A DNA stretch of 64,000 bases from JAAOIF01 sp965206195. Its GTDB lineage: Bacteria; Pseudomonadota; Gammaproteobacteria; PS1; Pseudothioglobaceae. How positions within the stretch are numbered: position 1 is the first letter of the stretch; the number at the start of each line of letters is the position of its first letter. The position numbers were made by a program, and so were the translations under genes. This document shows, piece by piece, positions 22,201 through 29,033 of this stretch. The stretch spans positions 310,001 through 374,000 of the forward strand of contig CBDBIZ010000011.1 of assembly GCA_965206195.1 (NCBI GenBank), in the 5' to 3' direction. The notes beneath the pieces are model-generated. The model ran no database searches. It saw nothing but the letters and a program-made list of their open reading frames with translations, and had not been told where the DNA came from.

Positions 22201-24523
22201 TTATAGTACTGCCAACCCTTCCAATAATAACCTCACCGTTTAAATCATTAACAGCGGCAACATTCGGATTACTTGAGGTGTAGGTTAAGGAGGTGATATT
22301 GCCCGTTGCAGCTTGGGTAAAATTAGCCGCGTCAAAAGTTCGTGTCTGGTCTGGTCCTGCCTCAACCATTTGGTTGGCTCGATCCACGGTTAGGGTAAAG
22401 GTGGTAGTGGCAAGATTGTATCTTTCATCTTGCGCTTTTTGAACGGTAATGGTGCTACTGCCACCACCGATGATGTTTAGTTGATTGCTACCTGGTAAAA
22501 AACTAACAAACTCTGGTCTAGTTGAAGCAATTACACTAACCGCACCAGTAGCAGAGGCTTGGTTTGAGCGAGCAGTTGCCGTTAGTGTGCCGCCCACACT
22601 AAAGGTGGCAGTTGTGGGCGTGGTATTAGTAATCATTTGGTTGACTCTGTCAATGACTAGGGTGTAGCTTGCGGATGTGGATGCCACACCACTATCCCCT
22701 GCTGCTGTAGCAGTAATGTCAACCGTGCCTGCTGTGACAAAGGTAACCGTACCACTATTATCAACGGTTGCAATATTAGTATTAGATGAGCGGTAAGTGA
22801 TTGCACCAGTAGCATTATTATTGGTTACTGCTTGCATAAAGACACCATCATCAAATGTAGTGCTAGGCGTTTGGTTGATGAAACTTAAGCTGCCAGGGTT
22901 TGGTGGTAGCGCAGTAATGTCTAGCGTGAGCGTTGTAGAGCCTGCTAGGTAGTTGGTAGTTGCTGCTACCTCCACCACCAGAGTTGCAGTGCCTATATTG
23001 GTGCCCTGTGGGGTAAAAATACCTGCTGGGGTAATGCTGCCAATATTAGCATTGTTGTTGGTGATTGAGTAAGTAATCGCGCCATTACCTAAATTACCCG
23101 TTAAGGGATAAAGACTGCTATCGCTCAGATCAAGCGTGCCTGCTGAGATAGAATGTTGAATAGGGTTATTGTTATTGTATTCAAGATTTAATGGCGCTCG
23201 CCCAATGGTAATATCAATGCTAGCAGTAGCTGTGCCACCACGAGTTGAGCTGGCCTCAACAGTAGTCGCGTAGTTGCCTGCGTCTAGGCTTGCATCTGCC
23301 GAAACCGCACCAGTGTTAGCATCAACGCTAATGCCGCTAACTGGGCTACTGGTAATCCTATAGCTAATAACACCTGAGGTGTTGAGGCTGCTGTTGTCAA
23401 TTGAAAATGTGCCCGTGGCGTTAAAGGTTGTAGTATTAACAGCAGGGTAGCTAAAAGTCCCAGTTAATGGATTAGCCGCTGTAATGTTAATGGTAGCTAT
23501 AATAGTGGGGTTGTCATTTGCCGTAGCAGTAATGATTGCTGTGCCGTCAGCAATACCGGTGACCACCCCAGTATTGGTATCCACGCTGGCAATAGCAGGG
23601 TTACTGGAACTGTATACAACTGAGGTATCCACTGCCTCAGCAGGTGAGGCAGTGGCTTGCACAGTGATGGTGCTACCGATGGTGACAGTAGATGTGGCAG
23701 GCAGGGTAATTGAGTTAATTGCAACCGTATTAGTGTTATTCATACGTATTGTGGCAGTGGCAGTGGCATCAATCACACTGGCAACTGCTGAGGCGCTGCT
23801 AGCCTCTAGGTCAGTTAATGCAGTGGCTATCAAGTCTCGAATATCATTAGTAGTAGTATTCATGCCAGCTAAATGATTAGTCACTGCGGCAGTGTCGGTG
23901 TTGCCGGTGTTGACACCAATTTGAGACACAACTGCCAGGGCCACGGCGTATTGGTCATTGAGGTTGTCGGGGTCAATAACCGCATTGGGAGCTGCTAGGT
24001 CGGTGGGAATCAGGGTGGTAACATCAGCAGTGGCAGTGGCAGTGCCTAAGCCAAATTGTCTGCCAACTTCTGTATTGAATGTGTTAATCACCTGATCAAT
24101 TAAGACTGGGTTTTGACCAGCTCTGAGCCAGGCTAGGCTACTGAGTGGTGAAACCACGTACTCGCCACCACTTTGTGCGTTGACTGCGGCGGTGAGGGTA
24201 CCTGTTACAAAAGTATTAGTAGCACCAGTTGCTTCATCAGTGTAAGTACCGCCACTGCATTCAATTAGGGTATTGCCAGTATTACTGGTAGAGAAAAAAA
24301 CTGAGCCATTGGCATTTGAGGTGGCTGCAACTGTTGTGGTTCTGGTGCCGTTTGCAACGACTGTGGCCGTGCAGCTTGCATTCGTGACTCTGGCAGCCAC
24401 CACAGTGGCACTAAAGCCTGTAGCGCCTGAGGAACCTGAGTCTGAAGAGCCACAGGATGCTAACACTAAGATGGTGCTGGCGATTGTTAATAATTTAATG
24501 ATGTTATTAGAGATTGTGTTCAT
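19217..24523 (-). CDS. Giant Ig-like surface lipoprotein with C-terminal Fn3 and FISUMP-type domains
   Basis: 1768 residues. A lipobox LASC (Cys24) predicts a lipoprotein. The first 260 residues form a domain shared with the lipoprotein at 42915-46130 (GGTYTDEATG, PLSSLAW, FGL, IPTDL, QYAVALAVVSQ). Then come Big_2-like (SSSNPAIASVDTNTGVVTG), cadherin-like and many MBG/Ig-like repeats of about 82 residues, some nearly identical (QTRTFGAANFTQSATGNITP twice). Near the C-terminus are an Fn3-like domain (VSLEWDEVANAQHYTVYY) and a FISUMP-like domain (GGIWMSRNLGA, CPAGYVVPT, YWVSQ, GLSVRCIQ), a C-type-lectin-like fold. Low in Cys and Lys, rich in Thr, Ser, Asn and Ala. Likely an outer-surface adhesin or interaction protein; partner unknown. 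The gene stands alone. Confidence 0.8.
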   Translation of the reverse strand: MNTISNNIIKLLTIASTILVLASCGSSDSGSSGATGFSATVVAARVTNASCTATVVANGTRTTTVAATSNANGSVFFSTSNTGNTLIECSGGTYTDEATGATNTFVTGTLTAAVNAQSGGEYVVSPLSSLAWLRAGQNPVLIDQVINTFNTEVGRQFGLGTATATADVTTLIPTDLAAPNAVIDPDNLNDQYAVALAVVSQIGVNTGNTDTAAVTNHLAGMNTTTNDIRDLIATALTDLEASSASAVASVIDATATATIRMNNTNTVAINSITLPATSTVTIGSTITVQATASPAEAVDTSVVYSSSNPAIASVDTNTGVVTGIADGTAIITATANDNPTIIATINITAANPLTGTFSYPAVNTTTFNATGTFSIDNSSLNTSGVISYRITSSPVSGISVDANTGAVSADASLDAGNYATTVEASSTRGGTATASIDITIGRAPLNLEYNNNNPIQHSISAGTLDLSDSSLYPLTGNLGNGAITYSITNNNANIGSITPAGIFTPQGTNIGTATLVVEVAATTNYLAGSTTLTLDITALPPNPGSLSFINQTPSTTFDDGVFMQAVTNNNATGAITYRSSNTNIATVDNSGTVTFVTAGTVDITATAAGDSGVASTSASYTLVIDRVNQMITNTTPTTATFSVGGTLTATARSNQASATGAVSVIASTRPEFVSFLPGSNQLNIIGGGSSTITVQKAQDERYNLATTTFTLTVDRANQMVEAGPDQTRTFDAANFTQAATGNITSLTYTSSNPNVAAVNDLNGEVIIGRVGSTIINVTATETDDYNKATDSYSITVERAPLMLVYNNNNPIQRSVMAAGTLDLSDSSLYPLTGNLGNGTITYSIINNTNNIGTITPAGIFTPEGSNIGSATLVVEVAQTNNYLAGSVTTTLGIFNLRPQSPDSLTFSIATRTITVLADNFTQPADINGGVGTLTYSSSQPTVATVNMQTGEVDVQAIGQSVISAQLSGDATFAPSSPARYTLSVIRETQTINAGPNQTRTFGAANFTQSATGNITPLTYSSNNTAVATVDANGAVTIGDAGRAVITATAPQDERYNLATDTYQVVVNRADQMVEAGPDQTRTFGAANFTQSATGNITPLTYSSNNTAVATVDANGVVTIGDAGSAVITATAPESTNYNQASDSYSITVEQAPLMLVYNGGNTIIHSISALTSLNLDDFDLMGNSGNGVITYSIINNNNNIGTTTPAGIFTPQGTNTGNATLVASVAETTNYLAGSTTVILDIIALPQQSADSLTFARPMITVEFDGLAVANSQTVTNNGAVGDVTYRSSNTDIATVNNSGTVTFIIAGTVDIIATAAGDNTVAPISARYTLVINRSGQSLSLQGGSNGSFPLDTGPITAEQVVLSSRGAAATGALTIINSDNRNVIQISNNQLILVGVGTSNVTFEKAQDARFETNRATFILTVTEAQQMMSPSSSPSMLSISLSPSILSITPTGGLVGVDGDQVSLEWDEVANAQHYTVYYQTRTLTLYETDNGGVEASNLAQMTTATTTATTFTTPTLDGNRYYFVVSATVGGTQSLTSNQRDVVPFASVENAGGIWMSRNLGAIRDCTAINDSQCFGNLYQWGRAADGHQLIDRSIPGNCFDNAGTSVVCTDASVAQNILSGSITVTIDPAEFIADPSADWTASGVDDDGALRAAAWADGGVNDICPAGYVVPTIEQFIQAYNHVSDTSGFESSLKLPTSSTRLGSNAVLVSVLDDGDNVTGQYWVSQVSDGSSFARAFNSRSGEAVDNVRDTGLSVRCIQNTNY
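21130..21538. repeat. Near-identical tandem 246-bp repeat units inside the giant lipoprotein gene
   Basis: The 163 bp at 21130-21292 recur almost unchanged at 21376-21538, an offset of 246 bp or 82 codons. Long stretches are identical, with only scattered substitutions. A third, more diverged copy lies near 22200-22350. Such high DNA identity between neighbouring Ig-like modules points to recent duplication or gene conversion and gives room for unit loss or gain by recombination. Confidence 0.8.
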
Positions 24524-24675
24524 TTTTTTTATCCTATCTTGAGTTTGCTATTATGGGTTGGTTAAATTGGTATTGGCTTGGGTTTGTTAATGGGGATTAA
24601 TTTAATATGATTGGTGCTTATGATAAACTAAAGTTATTTAGGTTTTGGGTGTTTTTTTTAAAGATTACCTATTAA

Positions 24676-24843
24676 CCTTTCCTTCAAATACAAACTTTTA
24701 CAAACCCCGAGTTAAATAACGCAGTAGCCTATGCACAAGGCCAGGTTTATTTTAATTATGACTATGCAATCCCGACCCCAGCGGTGGATATTGTCATCAC
24801 GCGTAAGGTCAATTATGACTTTAGCAAAGGTATCTTTAATTAA
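24676..24843 (+). pseudogene. C-terminal remnant of a P2-type phage tail sheath protein
   Basis: An open stretch following an in-frame stop at 24673 reads LQIQTFTNPELNNAVAYAQG, then QVYFNYDYAIPTPAVDIVIT and RKVNYDFSKGIFN to a TAA at 24841. The YFDYDY-type motif and the ending resemble the C-terminus of P2 FI-like sheath proteins. The rest of the gene is missing; to the left lies the promoter region of the giant lipoprotein gene. The tail tube gene follows 20 bp later, as in P2. Confidence 0.6.
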
Positions 24844-24863
24844 AAAAATAGGAGTAAATGATT

Positions 24864-25367
24864 ATGAAAACACAAATCACACAAACGTTTAGATTATCAG
24901 TTGATGGGGTGGGTTATGCGGGCACCGCAAAAGATGTTAAGCCGCCAAAGATCAGCCAAAAAGTTGAGACCTATCGTGCGGGCGGTATGAGTGGTGAGAT
25001 TGATATTGTACTTGGCACGGAGATGGACGCGCTTGAATTCACTTTGAGTGAAACGGCGCCACAGGTGTTAAAACGCTTTGGCTTTGTGCACGGTGCAGAC
25101 AGACCGTTTACGCTACGCGCCGGCATCAAAGACGACAACGGCAATGATCTTGCCCTACGTTATGAAATAGGCGGACTACTCAAAGAGATTGACCCTGGAA
25201 CAACAGAAGCTGGCAAGATTGTTGAACGTAAATTTTCTGTTTCTGCACGCTCTTTTAAAGAGTTTCATGATGATGTTGAGATTTTATACATTGATCATGA
25301 GAAAGGCATTCACAGAGTTGGCGGTGAAGACTTGCTTGAGAAAGCAAGAGCGGCTGCAGGAATGTAA
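24864..25367 (+). CDS. Phage major tail tube protein (P2 FII-like)
   Basis: 167 residues. The pattern MKTQITQTFRLSVDGVGYAG, KVETYRAGGMSGEIDIVLG, LEFTLSE and C-terminal FHDDVEILYIDHEKGIHRVGG fits the contractile-tail tube protein of P2-like phages. It forms the inner tube through which DNA passes. I chose the ATG at 24864 because GGAG lies 9 bases before it; an ATG at 24858 is too close. It seems intact although its neighbours are broken. Confidence 0.85.
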   Translation: MKTQITQTFRLSVDGVGYAGTAKDVKPPKISQKVETYRAGGMSGEIDIVLGTEMDALEFTLSETAPQVLKRFGFVHGADRPFTLRAGIKDDNGNDLALRYEIGGLLKEIDPGTTEAGKIVERKFSVSARSFKEFHDDVEILYIDHEKGIHRVGGEDLLEKARAAAGM

Positions 25368-25417
25368 TTTTTATGGGCGACTCAGCCATGTTCGCCCACC
25401 ATATTAGGTGAAAAATA

Positions 25418-25711
25418 ATGAACAATAAAAAAGATGATAAATTTATTACCACTAACGCAGATCATTCTGTCACTATTAAACTTGAGTATCCGATTAAGTT
25501 TGAGGGTGAAAATATAGAGCACATTACAATACGCAGAGCAAAGTATAAAGAGGTGAAACATTCACGCACTCTTGAGCAAGAAAATGTGTTAGATTATTTT
25601 TTGAGCACTTTATCTGATAAGCCAACTGAATTGTTTGATGAAATGGATCACACAGATGTCGCAAGAATGAACAAGGCGGTGATGGATTTTTTGGGAGTAT
25701 CAATCGACTAA
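25418..25711 (+). CDS. Phage tail assembly chaperone, P2 gpE-like
   Basis: 97 residues, TIKLEYPIKFEGENIEHITI at the N-terminus and a C-terminal helix (MNKAVMDFLGVSID), placed right after the tube gene as E is in P2. In such phages the product and its frameshifted extension E+E' act as chaperones that set tail length with the tape measure protein. A slippery T TTT TTG heptamer lies in frame at 25687-25693, near the 3-prime end. The gene looks intact. Confidence 0.75.
   Translation: MNNKKDDKFITTNADHSVTIKLEYPIKFEGENIEHITIRRAKYKEVKHSRTLEQENVLDYFLSTLSDKPTELFDEMDHTDVARMNKAVMDFLGVSID
25687..25693 (+). promoter_or_regulatory. Programmed -1 ribosomal frameshift site (slippery heptamer)
   Basis: T TTT TTG in the right phase: the zero-frame codons are 25688-25690 (TTT) and 25691-25693 (TTG). 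After slipping, reading resumes at 25693 with GGG and stays open to 25815. This is the same type of heptamer that P2 uses for its E+E' protein. Confidence 0.7.
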
Positions 25712-25815
25712 TGCCACTGATGAAAAAGTGCGCTAAAGAGCTCGGTTGGAGTTATGAAGCTTTGGCAGATATGGAAGAGGCAGAACTTAGGGCTTGGTTA
25801 AGTATCGAAACTTAA
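25693..25815 (+). CDS. E' extension read after the -1 frameshift (P2 E+E' type)
   Basis: The -1 frame gives GSINRLMPLMKKCAKELGWS and then YEALADMEEAELRAWLSIET to a TAA. The segment LGWSYEALADMEEAELRAWL matches the W-x-L-MxLxELxxW pattern of P2 E'-like proteins. It would be made as a fusion to the E product. An ATG inside the overlap (25711) could start it alone, but no Shine-Dalgarno sequence is seen there. Confidence 0.65.
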   Translation, partial: GSINRLMPLMKKCAKELGWSYEALADMEEAELRAWLSIET

Positions 25816-25929
25816 AGTTTCCTCTTGCTTAAGCTTCTTTAATGCTTTTACGTGTGCGATGTTGCCTACGACTTCCAAGATAAAAAGCCAAACAAGAAAT
25901 AATAGCACTACGCCGATGATTAATAACAT
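25798..25929 (-). CDS. Small membrane protein candidate inside the phage remnant
   Basis: 43 codons on the opposite strand: an N-terminal hydrophobic stretch (MLLIIGVVLLFLVWLFILEV) and a basic/acidic tail (VKALKKLKQEETLSFDT). TATAAT lies just before the ATG but no Shine-Dalgarno sequence. The 3-prime end overlaps E'. It could be a one-helix phage or cell membrane protein, or a chance frame. Confidence 0.3.
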   Translation of the reverse strand: MLLIIGVVLLFLVWLFILEVVGNIAHVKALKKLKQEETLSFDT

Positions 25930-25946
25930 GAGGGAATTATACCATA

Positions 25947-26132
25947 ATGAGTGATATGGATGTAGCCATCAAGCTTAGAGCTGAGGGTAGCAAGAAGCTT
26001 GCTACTCAAGTAGCTAGCCTCGGCAAGCATTTTAAAAGTTTAAGTAGCGAAATAAATAAAACCAACGAGACTGCTGGCAAGATTAAGCTCAACATAAGCT
26101 GCTACCTGCAAAAGGTAGAACTCATCCAGTGA
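25947..26132 (+). pseudogene. Truncated phage tail tape measure protein (N-terminus only)
   Basis: MSDMDVAIKLRAEGSKKLAT followed by QVASLGKHFKSLSSEINKTN is the typical start of a P2 gpT-like tape measure protein, placed after E/E' as expected. Only 61 codons remain before a stop, against several hundred in a working gene. Its loss means the tail module cannot build a particle. Confidence 0.6.
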
Positions 26133-26196
26133 AAAAGAAGAAAAACACCCTTGCCAAAAATAGCCAGTCCATCTTTCCCTTTGGTTAATCATGTGA

Positions 26197-26463
26197 GTGT
26201 TTGTGTCTCCTTATCTTTTCTGGAACGATGAGACCCTAAATAATTTTGTAACGGAATGGCAAAATCTTAGTAATGAGGAAACTCAAGTAGCACTCACTGG
26301 TGCTAAAATAAAACGACTAAAAGGTGCAATATACAAGCAATTTATGGAAGAGAAAGCCCTTGTTGCAGTGACACGAGAAACAAACGCCAGTGCTACTCAA
26401 CAAAAACGGCTAATAGAGTTTTCTAAAACCATTGGTATTGACGACTCAAGGTTATCTGAGTAA
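26197..26463 (+). CDS. Unrecognised frame after the phage remnant
   Basis: Up to 88 residues, starting at a GTG at 26197 within a 21-bp sequence (GTTTGTGTCTCCTTATCTTTT) that is also found at the ends of the direct repeats near 42594 and 42915. The body (FVTEWQNLSNEETQVALTGA; KRLIEFSKTIGIDDSRLSE) is helical with no known domain. The N-terminal codons probably come from the repeat, so the frame is likely the 3-prime part of another gene joined here. A short tail frame follows near 26490-26565 (FPDSQNAILQGNKNYLYQH). Confidence 0.35.
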   Translation: MFVSPYLFWNDETLNNFVTEWQNLSNEETQVALTGAKIKRLKGAIYKQFMEEKALVAVTRETNASATQQKRLIEFSKTIGIDDSRLSE

Positions 26464-26584
26464 AAACCTTACAACCCAGTATAAATCTAATCTGGTAAGT
26501 ATCTTGTTTCCCGATAGCCAAAACGCTATTTTGCAGGGAAATAAAAACTACCTGTATCAACATTAGAAAGAGCTAAACTTTAAA

Positions 26585-27397
26585 ATGAATCTTGAAGAAA
26601 AAAATTTGCCTGCTTTTGTGATTGGCATAGAAAAAAACAAATTCTATTACCGAAGGACAATCAAAATGCTTGCTGAGGCGGGGATTGAGGCTAAGCTATG
26701 GGAAGGAATAGATAGTGATCTTATTCAATTAAAGGAAGGTGAAAGTATTCAGAACTGGTGCTCCTATTTATTCAGAGGAAAGCCATTAATTCGGGGGGAA
26801 ATTGGTTGTTATTTATCTCATTATAAGCTAATGCAATATATTGTAGAAAAAGGTTACGAAAGAACAGTAATCTTTGAAGATGATGTTATTCCAAGTCCAC
26901 AATTAGCTAGTGTGCTAAAAAAAATTCAGCAGTTACCAGCAAGCTATAGAATCATTCAATTAGGAGGGAATCATCCATCAATTAGGAACGATATCAATCA
27001 TACTATGCAACATACTATGGCTATGGCAAAAGAATGCCTTGTTTTAGAAAATACTAAGCTTTACCTTCTTTTTAACCCAAGTTTTGGTGCTTTTGCTTAC
27101 GTGATACACCGAGAGGCTATTCAAAAACTATTACCCCAAATGATGCCCATAATAAAAGAAATAGATTGCTTTTTATTTAAACCTTGGAAAACAAAAGTAA
27201 GTTGTTATTTTATATTCTCTAGTGTAGCAGAGCATGATTATGAAAAAGAAAGCTCTATTCAAATAAAAATATCTCTATTTGGTAAAATTAAGAAATTATT
27301 CGTAAGAACTATTTTAACGTCTATTAGACTTACTTATAAAATTTATAATAAAAGACTCAAAAAGAACTATTTTTCTAATCTAGCCGCTAAAAAATAG
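26585..27397 (+). CDS. Glycosyltransferase family 25 (LPS biosynthesis type)
   Basis: 270 residues. N-terminal LPAFVIGIEKNKFYYRRTIK, then RGEIGCYLSHYKLMQYIVEK and the metal-binding IFEDDV (residues 97-101), the hallmark of GT25/LgtB-like transferases that add sugars to lipooligosaccharide. The C-terminus is basic, with many Lys and Arg, and may touch the membrane. It is more AT-rich than its neighbours and stands between a phage remnant and convergent genes, which fits acquisition by transfer. The sugar donor is not predictable. Confidence 0.85.
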   Translation: MNLEEKNLPAFVIGIEKNKFYYRRTIKMLAEAGIEAKLWEGIDSDLIQLKEGESIQNWCSYLFRGKPLIRGEIGCYLSHYKLMQYIVEKGYERTVIFEDDVIPSPQLASVLKKIQQLPASYRIIQLGGNHPSIRNDINHTMQHTMAMAKECLVLENTKLYLLFNPSFGAFAYVIHREAIQKLLPQMMPIIKEIDCFLFKPWKTKVSCYFIFSSVAEHDYEKESSIQIKISLFGKIKKLFVRTILTSIRLTYKIYNKRLKKNYFSNLAAKK

Positions 27398-27427
27398 GCA
27401 TCTATTAAAAATTAGGGTCTTGGCTAG

Positions 27428-27450
27428 TTAAGCAATTTTCAATTGCTTAA
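27428..27450 (+). terminator. Hairpin after the GT25 gene
   Basis: Perfect 10-bp stem TTAAGCAATT / AATTGCTTAA with a TTC loop, 30 bp after the GT25 stop. No T-run follows, so it may be a weak terminator or an RNA-stability hairpin. Confidence 0.4.
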
Positions 27451-27508
27451 AATATTAGTTATGACAAGGAAAAATAAGGGGATGTTGCGAGTCCTCCTTT
27501 AAAAATTA

Positions 27509-28501
27509 CTACTCGGCTATTTTAGGATTAATCCACTGAACGCTATGCCAATAATATCTACCAGTCTGCTTGCTGGGCATAGTGCAATTATATTTATTGC
27601 GTCTGTGAGTTAAGGGATTTTTAGCAACTACTACTACATTGTTATCATCTTGCCAATAAGTATCCATCCTGCCACTGGCAAAACAATTAAAGTTTTTCCT
27701 TTGATGTTTGCTTAACTTTTGGCTAAATTTAAGGGTTAATATGGGCGGGTTTTGGGTGAATATTGGATCAATTGTTTTAACAACCAACGGCATTGGCAAG
27801 GTGTTAACTTTGGTTTTAAAACTTGGCATTTTGGCATAATGTGCTGCCATTGGGAAACGCGCTAAATTTTGCAAATCACTAGCCTTGGAAACAACGCCAG
27901 ATTGCTGCCCAAAGGCAATATAGCCTAAACCCTTAACTTGATTTAAAATCGCCAGACTCGCTTCGCCATAAGGATAGGCGAGTATTTTATTAACCACGCC
28001 TAATTCTTGATTAAGGCGATTTTGAGCGTGACTAATTTCGTGTTTAATCTGATTTTTATCCAAATCTAGCAAATGCGCATGCGTGGTTAAATGGTTATAA
28101 AACTCAATATTACTACTTTGTATGTCGCGCATTTGTTGCCAAGACATAATGGCTGAATATTTTTTATCCACTGCGTCCGTAGAGACAAAAACACTCATCG
28201 ACATTTGGTATTTTTTAAGTAATGGATAAGCATTTTGCGCAATAGAGAGATAAGCATCATCCGCAGTTAAAACCACACATTTATCCGGTAAATTATCATT
28301 TTTTAATTGCTCTAACATGGTTTTTAGCGGCAAAACTTTGAATTTGTTGGCTTGTAAATATTGCAAGTGTTGTTCAAATAACTTTGGACTAATACTGGTT
28401 GATTTGGGGGTGGAATCAGAAAAATGATGATATAAAAGTACCACACAACTATTAGCACTCAGCGCGGTTGAGAACAACATTAAAATGATAAATTTAAACA
28501 T
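27509..28501 (-). CDS. Polysaccharide deacetylase family protein, secreted
   Basis: 330 residues from the ATG at 28501. A signal peptide (MFKFIILMLFSTALSANSC) is followed by VVLLYHHF, TADDAYLSIA (the first Asp motif of the NodB fold), FYNHLTTHAH and AYPYGEAS. These enzymes remove acetyl groups from N-acetylated sugars such as peptidoglycan or exopolysaccharide. The start overlaps the trmL stop by 8 bp; upstream in-frame codons to 28558 lie inside trmL and are not likely used. The last 30 codons have a second, broken copy at 47328-47415. Confidence 0.85.
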   Translation of the reverse strand: MFKFIILMLFSTALSANSCVVLLYHHFSDSTPKSTSISPKLFEQHLQYLQANKFKVLPLKTMLEQLKNDNLPDKCVVLTADDAYLSIAQNAYPLLKKYQMSMSVFVSTDAVDKKYSAIMSWQQMRDIQSSNIEFYNHLTTHAHLLDLDKNQIKHEISHAQNRLNQELGVVNKILAYPYGEASLAILNQVKGLGYIAFGQQSGVVSKASDLQNLARFPMAAHYAKMPSFKTKVNTLPMPLVVKTIDPIFTQNPPILTLKFSQKLSKHQRKNFNCFASGRMDTYWQDDNNVVVVAKNPLTHRRNKYNCTMPSKQTGRYYWHSVQWINPKIAE

Positions 28502-28955
28502 TATTAGCCCCGATAAAATCCATTTGCCGCCAGACTTCATACGCCACAATAGCAACACAATTAGATAAATTAATACTTCTCGAGCCTACTTGCATCGGTA
28601 AAGTAATGCCTGGGTATTGGGCTAATATTGCTCGTGGCAATCCACGCGTTTCAGGTCCAAACAAAAATGAATCGTTATTTTGATATTCTATTTCAGCATA
28701 ATTCTGACTCACTTTAGAGCTAACTGCAAATAGACGTGTGGGATTTGTCTTGGTCAAATAATCCTCAAAATTTTCATATTCAAACACTTGTGCTAACTCT
28801 TTATAGTCTAAACCTGCACGCCTCAAGCGTTTATCGGTAATCTCAAACCCATAAGGCTTAATCAAATGCAGGTTTGAACCTATATTGGCAGACAAACGAA
28901 TTAAACTGCCCGTATTATTGGGAATTTCTGGTTCAAACAAAACTAAATTTAACAT
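28494..28955 (-). CDS. trmL: tRNA (cytidine(34)-2'-O)-methyltransferase TrmL
   Basis: 153 residues of the SPOUT fold: LVLFEPEIPNNTGSLIRLSA at the N-terminus, RRAGLDY, FGPETRGLP, and the C-terminal knot LPMQVGSRSINLSNCVAIVAYE. TrmL methylates the wobble base ribose of tRNA-Leu isoacceptors. It is translationally overlapped with the deacetylase gene; the pairing is probably not functional. Confidence 0.95.
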   Translation of the reverse strand: MLNLVLFEPEIPNNTGSLIRLSANIGSNLHLIKPYGFEITDKRLRRAGLDYKELAQVFEYENFEDYLTKTNPTRLFAVSSKVSQNYAEIEYQNNDSFLFGPETRGLPRAILAQYPGITLPMQVGSRSINLSNCVAIVAYEVWRQMDFIGANNV

Positions 28956-28972
28956 AACATTTTATTAAAACG

Positions 28973-28998
28973 CTTGAATTGTGTTAATCATCCCATAG
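28973..28998 (+). promoter_or_regulatory. RpoH (sigma-32)-type heat-shock promoter for clpB
   Basis: CTTGAA at 28973-28978, a 13-bp spacer and CCCATAG at 28992-28998 match the sigma-32 consensus CTTGAA-N13-CCCCATNT well. It lies 36 bp before the clpB start codon, which fits heat-shock control of this chaperone. Confidence 0.7.
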
Positions 28999-29033
28999 AT
29001 AACGATTAACAAAGTCATAAACAAACTAAAAAA

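Noticed and set aside
23484..23876. A 130-codon plus-strand frame inside the giant lipoprotein gene, looking like a membrane protein
   Set aside because: Antisense shadow of repetitive Ig-like coding DNA; several similar frames exist in the same gene.
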